A DNA stretch of 64,000 nucleotides from Allonocardiopsis opalescens (GCF_003002095.1 NZ_PVZC01000006.1:475264-539263), one strand, 5' to 3'; shown: positions 39,890 through 49,575, numbered from the stretch's first letter. Notes: generated from the letters alone by a model not told the origin. Made by a program: numbers and translations.

Positions 39890-40960
39890 GTGACCGACGA
39901 CACCGCCAGGACCGGCCGTGCGGCCGTGCTCGACCGCTGGCGCCGCTCGCCGATGCTGCTCAGGCACCTTGCCGCAGCGCTCGCCGCCTTCCTCGGCATC
40001 GTGCTGCTCACCTCGGTGACCGACCCGTTCACCAATCTGCGCATCGCCACCATCGGCTACCACCTGGTGGCCGTGGCCGGGCTGGCGCTGCTCATCGGGG
40101 TGAGCGGCCAGATCTCCCTCGGCCACGGCGCCTTCATGTTCATCGGCGCCTACACGATGGCGCTGCTGGTCATCCACGTGCCCGGCTCGCCGCTGTGGGC
40201 CAACCTGCTGCTCGCCATCGCGGCGAGCTGCGCCGCGGGCGTCGCGGTGGGGGCGGCCACCGCCCGGCTGCACGGCCCCTACCTGGCCGGCGCCACCCTC
40301 ATCCTCGCCGTCGGCCTGCCCGCCGTGGCGCTGCGCTACCCGGAGGCGCTGGGCGGCAGCAACGGGCTCACCTTCTCGGTCGCCGGCACGCCCCCGGCCC
40401 TGTCGGACACCGTCCCCGACCCGCGCTGGCAGTCCTGGGTGGTGTGGCTGGCCGTGCTGCTCGCGCTGGTCGTGGTGGCCAACGTCAGCCGGGGCCGGCT
40501 CGGCCGGCGGCTGCGCGCGGTGCGCGACGACGAGGCGGCGGCCGCGCTGTCAGGGCTGCGCCCCGGCCGGCTGCGCACCGTCGCCTTCGTCATCAGCGCC
40601 GGCTGCGGCGGGCTGGCCGGCGCCCTCCAGGCGTACCTGCTGGGCACGGCCACCCCCAGTTCGTTCGGCCTCGCCCTCTCGCTCAGCCTGCTGGCCGCCG
40701 TCGTCCTGGGCGGCCTCGGCAGCCTGTGGGGCGCGCTGTGGGGAGCGCTGGCGCTGGTGTACGTCGAGGTCTGGGGGCACGACGCCGCCGAGGCGCTCGG
40801 CCTGAGCGACCACGTGGCCAACAATCTGCCCATCGCGCTGTTCGGCGCCGCCCTCATCGCGATCGTGCTGCTGTGGCCCTCCGGCGTGCAGGGCGGCCTG
40901 GCCCGGCTGGGCGCGGCGGTGCGCACCCGCCGGATCGGCCCCGGCGGCCGGCCCGACTGA
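39890..40960 (+). CDS. livM: Branched-chain-type ABC transporter permease LivM
   Basis: A 356-residue second permease. Hydrophobic segments begin at about residue 25. GVSGQISLGHGAFMFIGAY is the LivM signature, and RLRAVRDDEAAAALSGL with VVLGGLGSLWGALWGAL form the coupling regions. GTG 39890 was chosen because GGAGG lies 7 nt upstream. The frame extends to GTG 39848 adjoining the livH stop. Confidence 0.92.
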   Translation: MTDDTARTGRAAVLDRWRRSPMLLRHLAAALAAFLGIVLLTSVTDPFTNLRIATIGYHLVAVAGLALLIGVSGQISLGHGAFMFIGAYTMALLVIHVPGSPLWANLLLAIAASCAAGVAVGAATARLHGPYLAGATLILAVGLPAVALRYPEALGGSNGLTFSVAGTPPALSDTVPDPRWQSWVVWLAVLLALVVVANVSRGRLGRRLRAVRDDEAAAALSGLRPGRLRTVAFVISAGCGGLAGALQAYLLGTATPSSFGLALSLSLLAAVVLGGLGSLWGALWGALALVYVEVWGHDAAEALGLSDHVANNLPIALFGAALIAIVLLWPSGVQGGLARLGAAVRTRRIGPGGRPD

Positions 40961-41042
40961 GTCCCCGCGCCCGGACCGCGCCTCTCCCCACCCCCACGAC
41001 CCCGCCGTATCCGCCCCCGCACTCGCACACCCTGGAGGAGAA

Positions 41043-42356
41043 ATGCGCAAAGCCCCGCCCCTGGTGGCCGTGCTGGCCGCCGCCGCCCTGCTCACCGCGT
41101 CCTGTACCGGTGCGGGCGAGGTCGCCGAGGGCGACGCCGCGTCGCTGGACGTGTCCACCGGCGTCACCGACGACAGCGTGCGGCTGGGCACGCACATGCC
41201 GCTGACCGGCCCGGCCGCGCCCGGCTACAGCCAGATCTCCGTCGGCGCGCGGGCCGTGTTCGACTACGTGAACGCGCAGGGCGGCGTGCACGGGCGGCAG
41301 ATCGAGTACCTGGTCGAGGACGACGGCTACGACCCCGTGCGCACCGTCGAGGTGGTGAACGAGCTCGTCCTCCAGGACGAGATCTTCGCGATGGTCGGCG
41401 GGCTCGGCACCCCCACCCACGCACGCGTGATCGACTTCCTGAACGAGCAGGGCGTGCCCGACCTGTTCGTCTCCTCCGGCGCGCTGATGTGGAACCAGCC
41501 CGACACCCACCCGCTGACCTTCGGCTACCAGGTCGACTACACCCGCGAGGCCAAGATCCAGGGCCAGTACGTGGCCGAGAACTTCCCGGATGCCAGCGTC
41601 GGCGTCTTCTTCCAGAACGACGACGTGGGCACCGACACCCAGGCGGGCCTGGAGCAGTACCTGGGCGAGCAGATCGTCGTCCGCGAGCCGTACGAGTCGG
41701 GCAACACCGATATCGGGCCGCAGGTCAGCGCCCTGGAGGAGGCCGGGGCCGAGGTGGTGATCTGCGAGTGCATCCCCACCTACATGGCGCTGCTCATCCT
41801 GGAGTCGCAGGCCATCGGCTACGAGCCGCAGTTCGTGGCCAGCAGCATCGGCGCGGACACCGTCACCCTCAACGGCCTGCTGCAGGAGTTCGCCGACGCC
41901 GACGGCGGCACCGCCGACGACATGCTCGACGGCCTGATCGCCACCGGCTACCTGCCGCAGGCCACCGCCGCCGACGACCCCTGGCTCGAGCTGTACACGC
42001 AGATCTACGAGGAGTACGTGCCCGAGGAGCAGCCCTTCACCAACACCCTGCTCTACGGCATGGTCCAGGCCACCCAGACCTCGATGGCCCTGATGGCCGC
42101 CGGACCCGACCTCACCCGGCAGAGCCTCGTCGACGCCCTGCACTCCGGCGAGTTCAACGGCCCCGGCCTGGTCCCGTTCTCCACCGCCGAGGGCGAGCAC
42201 TCCGGCTTCCAGGGCGCCTACGTCACGCAGTACCACGCGGGAGGCCGCTCCGAGATCCTGCAGGAGCCGCGCGTCACCGACCGCGAGACCGGCCCCATCG
42301 AGGAGTTCGACTTCAGCCGCCCGACCCCCGACGAGGTCGTCTTCTACGGCGGGTGA
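41043..42356 (+). CDS. livK: ABC transporter substrate-binding lipoprotein (LivK/Peripla_BP_6 type)
   Basis: A 437-residue type I binding protein, lipidated at the Cys of LLTASCTG. The mature protein starts with a variable linker, then VRLGTHMPLTGPAAPGYSQISVGARAVFDYVNAQGGVHGRQIEYLVEDDGYDP, the family ligand-cleft opening. Ligand unknown. The genetic link to acyl-CoA enzymes suggests a carboxylate or steroid-like acid in place of an amino acid. Followed 4 bp later by a strong terminator. Confidence 0.93.
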   Translation: MRKAPPLVAVLAAAALLTASCTGAGEVAEGDAASLDVSTGVTDDSVRLGTHMPLTGPAAPGYSQISVGARAVFDYVNAQGGVHGRQIEYLVEDDGYDPVRTVEVVNELVLQDEIFAMVGGLGTPTHARVIDFLNEQGVPDLFVSSGALMWNQPDTHPLTFGYQVDYTREAKIQGQYVAENFPDASVGVFFQNDDVGTDTQAGLEQYLGEQIVVREPYESGNTDIGPQVSALEEAGAEVVICECIPTYMALLILESQAIGYEPQFVASSIGADTVTLNGLLQEFADADGGTADDMLDGLIATGYLPQATAADDPWLELYTQIYEEYVPEEQPFTNTLLYGMVQATQTSMALMAAGPDLTRQSLVDALHSGEFNGPGLVPFSTAEGEHSGFQGAYVTQYHAGGRSEILQEPRVTDRETGPIEEFDFSRPTPDEVVFYGG

Positions 42357-42360
42357 CCCA

Positions 42361-42398
42361 CCCGCCCGGACCGGGGCGGGATCCCCGGTCCGGGCGGG
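42361..42398 (+). terminator. Terminator of the Liv operon
   Basis: CCCGCCCGGACCGGGG (42361-42376) pairs perfectly with 42383-42398 around a 6-nt loop: a 16-bp GC stem 4 bp after the livK stop. Confidence 0.8.
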
Positions 42399-42550
42399 GG
42401 CGGCCGGCCCCGGGCGCGTGATCCGCCACCGGTACCGGCGAACCGCGGCCACCGAGCGGCCGCCGAGCGCCGTGCCCGGCGGTCCCGTCGGGCACGGCCC
42501 GCGCCGAAATCCCGTTGCCCGGTCCCGGCGGTCTGCGCGAAGCTCGGAGC

Positions 42551-43339
42551 ATGATCGATACCGGACTCTCCGGCCGCGTCGTGCTGGTCACCGGGGCGGG
42601 CGGCGGCATCGGCTCGGCGATCGCCCGCGCCTTCGGGGCGCAGGGGGCGCGGGTCGCCGTCCACTACCTCGACCGCTCCCCCGACGCGCCCGCCGGTGCG
42701 CGCTGGGAGCACATGGTCCCCCCGGCCGAGGCGGCCGAGCGGCTGGCGGCCGAACTGCCGGACGCGGCCGCGATCCCGGCCGACCTGGCGGCCCCCGGGG
42801 CGCCCGCTCGGCTGCTGGACGAGGTGGCGGACCGGCTCGGCCCCGTCGGCGTCCTCGTCAACAACGCCGCGCACTGCGAGAGCCCCGACTCCATCGACAC
42901 CCTCACCGCCGACGCTCTGGACCGCCACTACCGCGTCAACGCGATCGCGCCGGCCCTGCTCACCGCCGAACTGGCCCGCCGGCACCCCGGCGGCACGGCC
43001 ACCGCACCGCCCTGCGTGGTCAACATCTCCACCGACGCTGCCCGCGCCTTCACCGGCCAGATCGGCTACGGCAGCTCCAAGGCCGCCCTGGAGGCCATCA
43101 CCCGCGCCACCGCCCTCGACCTGGCCGGGCGCGGCATCCGGGTCAACGCCGTCGCCCCCGGCCCCGTGCAGACCGGCTGGATGACCGACGACATCCTGCG
43201 CCACGCCGAGTCCATCGTCCCGATGGGCCGGGTCGGCACCCCGGCCGACATCGCCGACGCCGTCGTCTTCCTCGCCTCCCAGCAGGCTCGCTGGATCACC
43301 GGCCAGGTCCTCCAGGTCGCGGGCGGCCACGCCTTGTGA
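42551..43339 (+). CDS. Short-chain dehydrogenase/reductase
   Basis: A 262-residue classical SDR. Features: LVTGAGGGIGSAIARAFGAQG cofactor loop, VLVNNAAHCES (NNA), catalytic Ser in NISTDAARA, YGSSKAALEAITRA (Tyr-x3-Lys) and the C-terminal WITGQVLQVAGGHAL typical of FabG-like enzymes. An unusual loop GARWEHMVPPAEAAE follows strand 2. ATG 42551 has GGAG very close. It stands alone after the Liv operon. Confidence 0.88.
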   Translation: MIDTGLSGRVVLVTGAGGGIGSAIARAFGAQGARVAVHYLDRSPDAPAGARWEHMVPPAEAAERLAAELPDAAAIPADLAAPGAPARLLDEVADRLGPVGVLVNNAAHCESPDSIDTLTADALDRHYRVNAIAPALLTAELARRHPGGTATAPPCVVNISTDAARAFTGQIGYGSSKAALEAITRATALDLAGRGIRVNAVAPGPVQTGWMTDDILRHAESIVPMGRVGTPADIADAVVFLASQQARWITGQVLQVAGGHAL

Positions 43340-43503
43340 CATCCCGCCGCGACCGACCCGATCCGGTGACGGAACGTGCCCGGGATCACTCCGCCCCGCC
43401 GCCTCCTGTCCGATTCCGGTGATCGGAAAGCCCTGACACCACGGCCTTTCCGCCGCCTGGCCTGATGCGGCCAGTCCGTATCTCCCGTCCGTCCAGGGGC
43501 TAC

Positions 43504-43522
43504 GTTCGGTCACGAACCGAAC
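43504..43522. promoter_or_regulatory. Inverted repeat just upstream of the nuclease gene
   Basis: GTTCGGT-CACGA-ACCGAAC, a 7-bp perfect inverted repeat, ends 10 bp before ATG 43533 and abuts the Shine-Dalgarno (AGGGGG). It could be an operator for an autoregulator or a small hairpin hiding the ribosome-binding site. Confidence 0.5.
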
Positions 43523-43532
43523 AGGGGGTGCG

Positions 43533-44627
43533 ATGGCCGCGATGGACGGACCGCCGGGCGGCGACCGCCCGCGCCGGCCCGAGAGCCCTCCCGCCCGGCC
43601 CGCCCCCGAGGGCGCCACCCCCTTCGAGCGCGCCATGGCCGAACTGCGCGCCGCCGCCGAGCAGCGCGACCCGCACACCGGCCTCACCCGGCTCGAACAG
43701 CTGGAACGGGACCTGCCGGAGTCCTCAGACGAGATCGACTCCGCCGCTGAGGGCGAGGACCGTCCGCCGGGTCCCGGCGAGGAGGTCGCCGAGCGGCGCC
43801 TGGACGAGTGGATCCGGTCCGCCGCCGATCCGCCGCCGGCCACCGCCCTGGCCCGGGCGGCCGACCTGGGCCTGAGCGAGCGCGTCGCCCGGATTCTGGA
43901 CCGGGGCGATCCGCTCCTGGCCCGGGCGTTCGCGGACCTCGACACCGTGATGCACTCGGGACGCATCGCCGGGACGCCTCGCCGCCACGACGACATCTAC
44001 CGCGAGCACCTGCGCAAACTCACGGGCGCCGACCCCAACAACGCCCTGGGCGCCGCCGCCGAACTGCGCCACGCCGCCACCCTCCTCGGCAGCGGCGAAC
44101 TCGCCCCGAACAGCAGAATGGCCATCAGCGCCACGGCACGCGAGAAGCTGGACCTGGGCCACGGCATCGAAGTACGGGCTTATCCCGTCGCCGAAGCCGA
44201 CGTCATCTACGCGGGCAACGACGGCCGAATTCACCTGTACGAGATCAAGAACACCGCCCAGGCCTTGGCGAACAAGATCCGAAAGAGCACTGACCAACTC
44301 AGGAGAATGGTCCAGTGGCGGGACGCGGACCCGGACGGCCGCCGCGTCGCCGTCCATATCGGCACCGACCAGGGCTGGACCGGGCTACTCAGTCTGATGA
44401 AGCGTGAGGACGATCGCAGCTACATCGTCAATGAGCTGATCGAGCGGGAGATCCCATTGTTACTCGGCTCCCATCAGTTGGACCCGGAACGGTTGGAACG
44501 TTTGAAAGAGGCGGCGGTCGACCTTCTCAGCAGCCGCGATGATCAGAGCCGGAACCTGCGGGACTGGTTCAGTGCCAACCTGCCCGATCTTGACGCTGCC
44601 CGCGAACGCTTGAGGCCCTGGAGTTGA
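43533..44627 (+). CDS. Unknown protein with PD-(D/E)XK nuclease signature
   Basis: A 364-residue protein of no family I recognise. Residues 1-100 are Pro/Glu-rich and disordered, about 100-200 are helical, and 205-280 form an alpha/beta core with EADVIYAGNDGRIHLYEIKN. Asp223, Glu237 and Lys239 fit the D...ExK metal site of restriction-endonuclease-fold nucleases, with a helix TDQLRRMVQW after it as in many of them. No signal peptide or membrane segment. The last third is less GC-rich than the neighbours. TTGA overlap with the next gene implies a two-gene unit. A nuclease effector, toxin or defence enzyme is a reasonable guess from the motif only. Confidence 0.7.
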   Translation: MAAMDGPPGGDRPRRPESPPARPAPEGATPFERAMAELRAAAEQRDPHTGLTRLEQLERDLPESSDEIDSAAEGEDRPPGPGEEVAERRLDEWIRSAADPPPATALARAADLGLSERVARILDRGDPLLARAFADLDTVMHSGRIAGTPRRHDDIYREHLRKLTGADPNNALGAAAELRHAATLLGSGELAPNSRMAISATAREKLDLGHGIEVRAYPVAEADVIYAGNDGRIHLYEIKNTAQALANKIRKSTDQLRRMVQWRDADPDGRRVAVHIGTDQGWTGLLSLMKREDDRSYIVNELIEREIPLLLGSHQLDPERLERLKEAAVDLLSSRDDQSRNLRDWFSANLPDLDAARERLRPWS

Positions 44628-45364
44628 CCGCTGTGCCCCTGTCCCCTGAACTCGTGCCCGCGCGGCTCGCCCGCCTTCCCCATCCGTGGAATCTGAACGA
44701 CCTCGCCGCCCGACGGGCAGCGGTCAAGGCGTGGAAGGTTACGCAGGAGCGGCGGGAGGAGGCGTTCGGCGCCTTGGAGATCTGCCTGTCCTACCTCGCC
44801 GGACACCCGCCGCGCCCCGCGGACGCCCCCGACGTGCTCGGAGACCGGTTCCATGACGGCTTCTTCGGACTCACACGGCGGTTCGCCGCGGACTTCCCCA
44901 CCATCCAGGACATGTCCTTCGAACGAATCCGCCAGTGGATGCGCGACAACACCGACCTCGATGTTCTCTTCGGGCCGGGAGTCACGGACCCTCCCGCCGA
45001 GGCCGTCGAGGTGTTCGGACGCGGCTGGCTACGCGGAACGGTACGCGGCGCCACGCGTCTGGTCACCGAGTGGCTGATCGACGCGGTCGGCCGCCCGCGC
45101 GGACACGACGTGACCACCAGCCAGGACGGACTCCGCCTGAAAGAGATGCTCAAGTCCGCCGTCCCCCGCCTGCACGAGGACGACGCCGCCGACCCGATCG
45201 GCGCGATCTGGACCCTCGACAGGTCCGGCCAACTCGACTACTTCACCCGGCTGGAGAACGACCCCGCCCTCCCCGAGCAGACCCGCGAAACGGCCAAGGG
45301 ATACCGGGAATCCACTGAAATCGAACGGGAGATCAGGAACGGCACGCTCTCCGACCAGTCCTAG
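44624..45364 (+). CDS. Unknown partner protein of the nuclease-like gene
   Basis: A 246-residue soluble, mainly helical protein, unrecognised. It begins at TTG 44624, inside the stop of the previous gene (TTGA), or at GTG 44633. Notable segments: LARLPHPWNLNDLAARRAAVKAW, FGLTRRFAADFPTIQDMSFERIRQWMRDNTDL and a charged C-terminus. Translational coupling suggests a complex with, or control of, the nuclease-like protein, such as an immunity or antitoxin role, but nothing in the sequence proves it. It converges with the next gene with only 11 bp between. Confidence 0.65.
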   Translation: MTAVPLSPELVPARLARLPHPWNLNDLAARRAAVKAWKVTQERREEAFGALEICLSYLAGHPPRPADAPDVLGDRFHDGFFGLTRRFAADFPTIQDMSFERIRQWMRDNTDLDVLFGPGVTDPPAEAVEVFGRGWLRGTVRGATRLVTEWLIDAVGRPRGHDVTTSQDGLRLKEMLKSAVPRLHEDDAADPIGAIWTLDRSGQLDYFTRLENDPALPEQTRETAKGYRESTEIEREIRNGTLSDQS

Positions 45365-45375
45365 CCTCCCCGCCC

Positions 45376-47745
45376 CTACAACCCGTACCCCAGCACCGCC
45401 TGCTCGTGGGCGGTGAGGTCGGCGCCGATCTCGCGGGCGAGGTCGAGCCAGGTGAGGGGGTGGGGCCAGGGGTCGGTGAGTTCGTGCAGGAGGCGGTCGA
45501 GGGCGGCGGGGTCGCCGTCGGTGGGGACGGCGACCCGGCCGGCCAGGACGGGGAGGCGCTCGCCGTCCGGGGAGACGGCGGTGCGGGCGCGGGGGCCGGT
45601 GGACTCGCCGGTGGCGGTGTCCCAGGTGGGGTAGCCGGCCTTGGCGAGGCGGGCACGGGCCTGGGTCCAGATGTCCTTGCCGGGCCAGACGCCCTTGTAG
45701 GAGTAGGTCCAGTAGCCGCCGGTCTCCAGAGTGGTGACGTGGCGGTAGAGGGGGGCGTAGCGGCGGCGGGCCTCCTCGTCGGGGGGCGGCGGCTCCAGCG
45801 GGGTGGGGTCGAAGACCACGACGTCGTTGACGTTGCACGCGGCGCCGTTGGGGAGGACCTGGACGATGCGGGCGGTGGCGGGTCCGGTGCGCCTGCCGTA
45901 GGCCTGGCGGGGTGAGCCGTCCTCGTCGGTGAAGCGGATGCGCACGGCGTGGCCGCGCTGGTCGATGGGGCCGGTGCCGGGCGGCACCTCCAGGCCGAGC
46001 TGGCCGGCGAGGGCGCGCACGGTGGTCCAGTCGCGGGCGGCGGTGGCGGCCACCACCAGGGCCCAGCGGTCGGCGGGGCGAGGCTCGGGGCTGAGCATGA
46101 GCACTTCGCTGCGTAGCCGCTGCGCCGTGGGCCAGTCGGCGAGGCGGGCGGCGACGTCGGCGCCGAGGCGCCGGGCGCCGAGGCCGGCGGGGTCCAGTTC
46201 GACCAGGCGGGCGCACTCGCGGGCGCAGGCCCCGAGGTCGCCGGCGAGCAGGGCCGCGCGGGCCAGCGCCCAGTGCCGGATCTTCGGGTTGGCGGTCTCG
46301 GTGGCGCGGGCCAGCCGCGCCATGCCGGCGGCGTCCTCGGCGCGGTGCAGGGAGTCGAGCAGCACCAGGCCGGCCCGCTCGTCGGAGGGGTCGGCCGCCA
46401 CCCGGGGCCACTGCGCCTCGGCGGCGGCGTCGGGCTGGCGCAGCGCGCCGCCGAGCTGGCCGAGGGCGGCCAGCAGGCTGAGGTCGTCCTCGCGGACGGC
46501 CAGCGCCGCCACCACCAGGTCGGCGCGGGTCTCGACGTCGGCGGCGGCCGCCGCGGGATCGTCGGCGGCCGGGGCGGCGCCGGGACGCTCGTTGAGGTGC
46601 GCGAGCAGCTGCTCGGGCGGCACCGGCAGCTCGACGGGCGCCAGCGCGGCCGCGTCGGCGCGCGCCTCGGCCAGGTCCGCGGCGAGGTCGTCGGCGCGCC
46701 GCACCCGGCGCAGCGCCCGCTCGGCGCGTGCGCGGGCGGCCCCGCCCACCCAGCGGGCGCCGCGGCGGGCGGCGAGGCGCGCGGCGATCAGCGACATCTC
46801 CAGGGCGCGGCGGTGCGCTCCGACCCGTTCGCAGTAGCGAGACCAGCCGGTGAGGACGGCGCCGAGCTGCCAGTTGTTGCGCACCCGCCCCAGCTCCACC
46901 AGGTTCTCCACCGCCTCGGCCCAGGCCGCGCGCAGGTCGGGGTGGGCCTCGGCCTCGCTGACGCCCGGCAGCGCCTCCATGGCGGTCTCCACGGGTACCG
47001 AACCGGTCCTGGCCTGCCAGGCCAGCAGCCGGGCCCGCTCGAAGCGCACCCGGCGCTGCACGTCGTCGCGGCCGGGCATCCGGGCGGGCAGCGCGCCGAG
47101 GGTCGTCTCCTCCAGGTGGTCGAGCGCGCGCAGCGCGTCGTCGTGCCGGTCGAGCTGGCGGAGCGCCCGGACGTAGGCCAGACCGTAGTAGGGGCCGGTC
47201 TGCTCGCCGGCGGCCCGGACACGGCCGGCCTGCCGGTCGAGGTAGGTGATCGCCTCCTCGGGGCGGTCGTCGTCGATCAGGATCTCGGCGTAGCCCTGGG
47301 AGAGCGCGGCGAAGCTGGGCCAGTCGGGCGAGAGCTGGTCGATCTGCTGGCTCACCTGGGCGCTGCGCTCGACGACGTGGCCGGGGCCGTCCATATTGCT
47401 CAGCGCCAGCAGCACGAGTTCGGCCGGGCAGACGATCTCGGGGCACATCGGCCCCTCGCCGGTGCGCACCTCGGTGTGCATGGTGTTGATGTCGGCCAGT
47501 GCGATGGCGCCGTGCTGGCGGTTGCCCACCCGGCTGCGCAGCGCCCAGAACCGCAGGTACGCGCCGGCCCAGGGCAGCACGGCCGTCTCGGCGGACTCCG
47601 AGGCCGGCGCCAGCAGCCCCTCGATGCGCTGGGTCTGGCCGCGAGCGGCCAGCTCCGGCGCCTGCACCAGCGCCACGGCCAGCCGGTTGTGACCGGCCGC
47701 GCGCAGCGGCGCCACCTGCCGGGCGACCCATCTCCAGATGTCCAT
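45376..47745 (-). CDS. Large helical-repeat (TPR-like) protein, function unknown
   Basis: A 789-residue soluble protein (ATG 47745, MDIWRWVARQVAPLRAAGHNRL). It is rich in Ala-Leu-Arg helices with TPR-like spacing (AALSQGYAEILIDDDRPEEAITYLDRQAGR, RALRQLDRHDDALRALDHLEE, ALARAALLAGDLGACARECARLVELDP). The last 170 residues form a separate domain starting at GHAVRIRFTDEDGSPRQAYGRRTGPATARIVQV, with a conserved-looking TGGYWTYSYKGVWPGKDIWTQARARL. No membrane segment. Likely an actinobacterial conserved protein that acts as a scaffold or interaction partner. Confidence 0.75.
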   Translation of the reverse strand: MDIWRWVARQVAPLRAAGHNRLAVALVQAPELAARGQTQRIEGLLAPASESAETAVLPWAGAYLRFWALRSRVGNRQHGAIALADINTMHTEVRTGEGPMCPEIVCPAELVLLALSNMDGPGHVVERSAQVSQQIDQLSPDWPSFAALSQGYAEILIDDDRPEEAITYLDRQAGRVRAAGEQTGPYYGLAYVRALRQLDRHDDALRALDHLEETTLGALPARMPGRDDVQRRVRFERARLLAWQARTGSVPVETAMEALPGVSEAEAHPDLRAAWAEAVENLVELGRVRNNWQLGAVLTGWSRYCERVGAHRRALEMSLIAARLAARRGARWVGGAARARAERALRRVRRADDLAADLAEARADAAALAPVELPVPPEQLLAHLNERPGAAPAADDPAAAAADVETRADLVVAALAVREDDLSLLAALGQLGGALRQPDAAAEAQWPRVAADPSDERAGLVLLDSLHRAEDAAGMARLARATETANPKIRHWALARAALLAGDLGACARECARLVELDPAGLGARRLGADVAARLADWPTAQRLRSEVLMLSPEPRPADRWALVVAATAARDWTTVRALAGQLGLEVPPGTGPIDQRGHAVRIRFTDEDGSPRQAYGRRTGPATARIVQVLPNGAACNVNDVVVFDPTPLEPPPPDEEARRRYAPLYRHVTTLETGGYWTYSYKGVWPGKDIWTQARARLAKAGYPTWDTATGESTGPRARTAVSPDGERLPVLAGRVAVPTDGDPAALDRLLHELTDPWPHPLTWLDLAREIGADLTAHEQAVLGYGL

Positions 47746-47992
47746 AACCGCCCCGTCCCCGTCCCTACCGCGCCGCCGGCGCACTTCTGTGCCGACGGTA
47801 GCAGCGGCCGGAGGACGGCGCGGGCGGATCCACCGTCTCCGACGTGCGGGCACCACGCGGCGTCATGATCCGGCCACGCAGGGTTCGTCCACCGGATGTC
47901 CGCGGCACCGGATAATCTGCGTAGGAGCCGCCGCGCCCCAGCGGTTCCAGGGGTCCGGCGCGGCTACGGACGGCCGAGAGGGAGCGGAGCGT

Positions 47993-48340
47993 ATGGGATG
48001 GCGTGACCGGTTCGGCCTCCGTCGGTCCAAGAAGCAGGGCAGGATCAACCGCTTCGACCGCGAGGCCGAGGACTCCGACGTCGCGGCGCTGGTCCAGTTC
48101 GCCAAGAGCCGGGTCGGCGTGGAGTTCTACGTGGAGCCCGAGACCTTCGCCACCGACACCACCGCCGTGGCGGTGGCCACCAACGGCGAGTGGATCCGGC
48201 GCCGGGTCGGCGCGCCCTCGGTGATCCGCAAGGTCGCCCACGACCTCGCCCTGCCCGTATACGACGTCCAGATCGTCGGGTACCCGCAGCGGATGCGCGA
48301 CTGGACCCAGCGCAACAAGCGCGGCCTCCAGTCCGAATGA
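47993..48340 (+). CDS. Conserved hypothetical protein, 115 residues
   Basis: Basic start MGWRDRFGLRRSKKQGRINRFDRE, then an alpha/beta body (SDVAALVQFAKSRVGVEFYVEPETFATDTTAVAVATNGEWIRRRVG) and a Tyr/Arg-rich end. ATG 47993 has GGAGCGGAG upstream. Its stop overlaps the AI-2E transporter start (ATGA), so the two are co-translated. The pattern resembles small actinobacterial oxidoreductase-like or regulatory proteins of unknown role. Confidence 0.8.
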   Translation: MGWRDRFGLRRSKKQGRINRFDREAEDSDVAALVQFAKSRVGVEFYVEPETFATDTTAVAVATNGEWIRRRVGAPSVIRKVAHDLALPVYDVQIVGYPQRMRDWTQRNKRGLQSE

Positions 48341-49575
48341 GCCGGCCCCGCGACGACGGCCGGCCGGTCGCGGGCGACGCGGACGGCGCGGCCGAGCAGG
48401 CGTCCATCTGGCCGAAGCTGGCCGGTAGCTCCGGTATGCCGCCGTGGGTACCGCGGGCCCTGGTGCTCGCCATGGCCACGGTGGCCGCCTTCGGGGCCGG
48501 CTGGTGGCTGCTGGTGCGGCTGGAGGGCCTGCTCACCCTGGTACTGGTCTCGCTCTTCCTGGCGCTGGCCATCGAGCCGGCCGTGAACTGGCTGGCCGCG
48601 CAGGGCTGGCCGCGCGCCGCCGCCACCGGCGTGGTCTTCGTGGTCCTGCTGGTGCTGCTCGGCACCTTCTTCACGGTGCTCGGCTCCATGCTGGTCGCGC
48701 AGATCGTCAACCTCGCCGCCGACGTGCCGCAGCGGGTCGGCGCCACCATCGAGTGGCTGAACGACTCCTTCGACCTGGGCTGGTCGTCGGCGACCCTCGT
48801 CGACCAGCTGCGGGTGGCCAGCACCCGGGTGCAGGACTACGCCACCTCGCTGGCGGGCGGGGTGTGGGGCGCGAGCACCACCGTGCTCGGGCTGGTCTTC
48901 CAGGGCCTGACGGTCATGCTGTTCACCTTCTACCTCGCCGCCGACGGCCCCCGCTTCCGCCGCGCGGTCTGCTCGGTGCTCACCCCGCAGACGCAGCGGG
49001 AGGTGCTGCGGGCCTGGGAGATCGCGATCACCAAGACGGGCGGGTACATCTACTCGCGCGGGCTGCTCGCGCTCATCTGCGGCCTCGCGCACTACGTCTT
49101 CTTCACCCTGATCGACCTGCCGTTCGCCTTCGCGCTCGCGGTCTGGGTGGGCGTGCTGTCGCAGTTCATCCCGACGGTGGGCACCTACCTGGGCGGCCTG
49201 ATGCCGATCCTGATCGGGCTGCTGGACGACCCCTGGTCGGCGCTGTGGGTGCTGCTGTTCATCGTCGCCTACCAGCAGGTGGAGAACTACTGGCTCCAGC
49301 CGAAGATCACCGCGCGCACGCTCGACATGCACCCCGCCGTCGCCTTCGCCGCGGTCATCGCCGGCGCCGCCATCCTGGGCCCGCACGGCGCGCTGCTGGC
49401 GCTGCCGGCCGGGGCGAGCCTGCAGGCCTTCCTGTCCAACTACATCCGCCGCTACAAGGTCGAGGAGCACCCGCTCGTGGCGCCGCAGGACCGGGGCGAC
49501 GCGTCCCCGGCCGCGCCGGCCCGCGATCCGTCCGCCGCCTCCCGCGGCGGCTCCCCCGGCGGCACAGTCGCCTGA
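48337..49575 (+). CDS. AI-2E family transporter (TqsA/YdiK-like permease)
   Basis: A 412-residue integral membrane protein with about eight hydrophobic segments. Family features: LTLVLVSLFLALAIEPAVNWLAAQGWPRAAAT, a soluble loop with LAADVPQRVGATIEWLND, FYLAADGPRFRRAV, and the C-terminal GVLSQFIPTVGTYLGGLMPILIGLLDDPW...QQVENYWLQPKITARTLDMHP...LGPHGALLALP. Followed by a cytoplasmic tail of about 40 residues. The substrate in actinobacteria is unproven. Family members range from AI-2 export to Na+/H+ antiport. Confidence 0.92.
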   Translation: MSRPRDDGRPVAGDADGAAEQASIWPKLAGSSGMPPWVPRALVLAMATVAAFGAGWWLLVRLEGLLTLVLVSLFLALAIEPAVNWLAAQGWPRAAATGVVFVVLLVLLGTFFTVLGSMLVAQIVNLAADVPQRVGATIEWLNDSFDLGWSSATLVDQLRVASTRVQDYATSLAGGVWGASTTVLGLVFQGLTVMLFTFYLAADGPRFRRAVCSVLTPQTQREVLRAWEIAITKTGGYIYSRGLLALICGLAHYVFFTLIDLPFAFALAVWVGVLSQFIPTVGTYLGGLMPILIGLLDDPWSALWVLLFIVAYQQVENYWLQPKITARTLDMHPAVAFAAVIAGAAILGPHGALLALPAGASLQAFLSNYIRRYKVEEHPLVAPQDRGDASPAAPARDPSAASRGGSPGGTVA

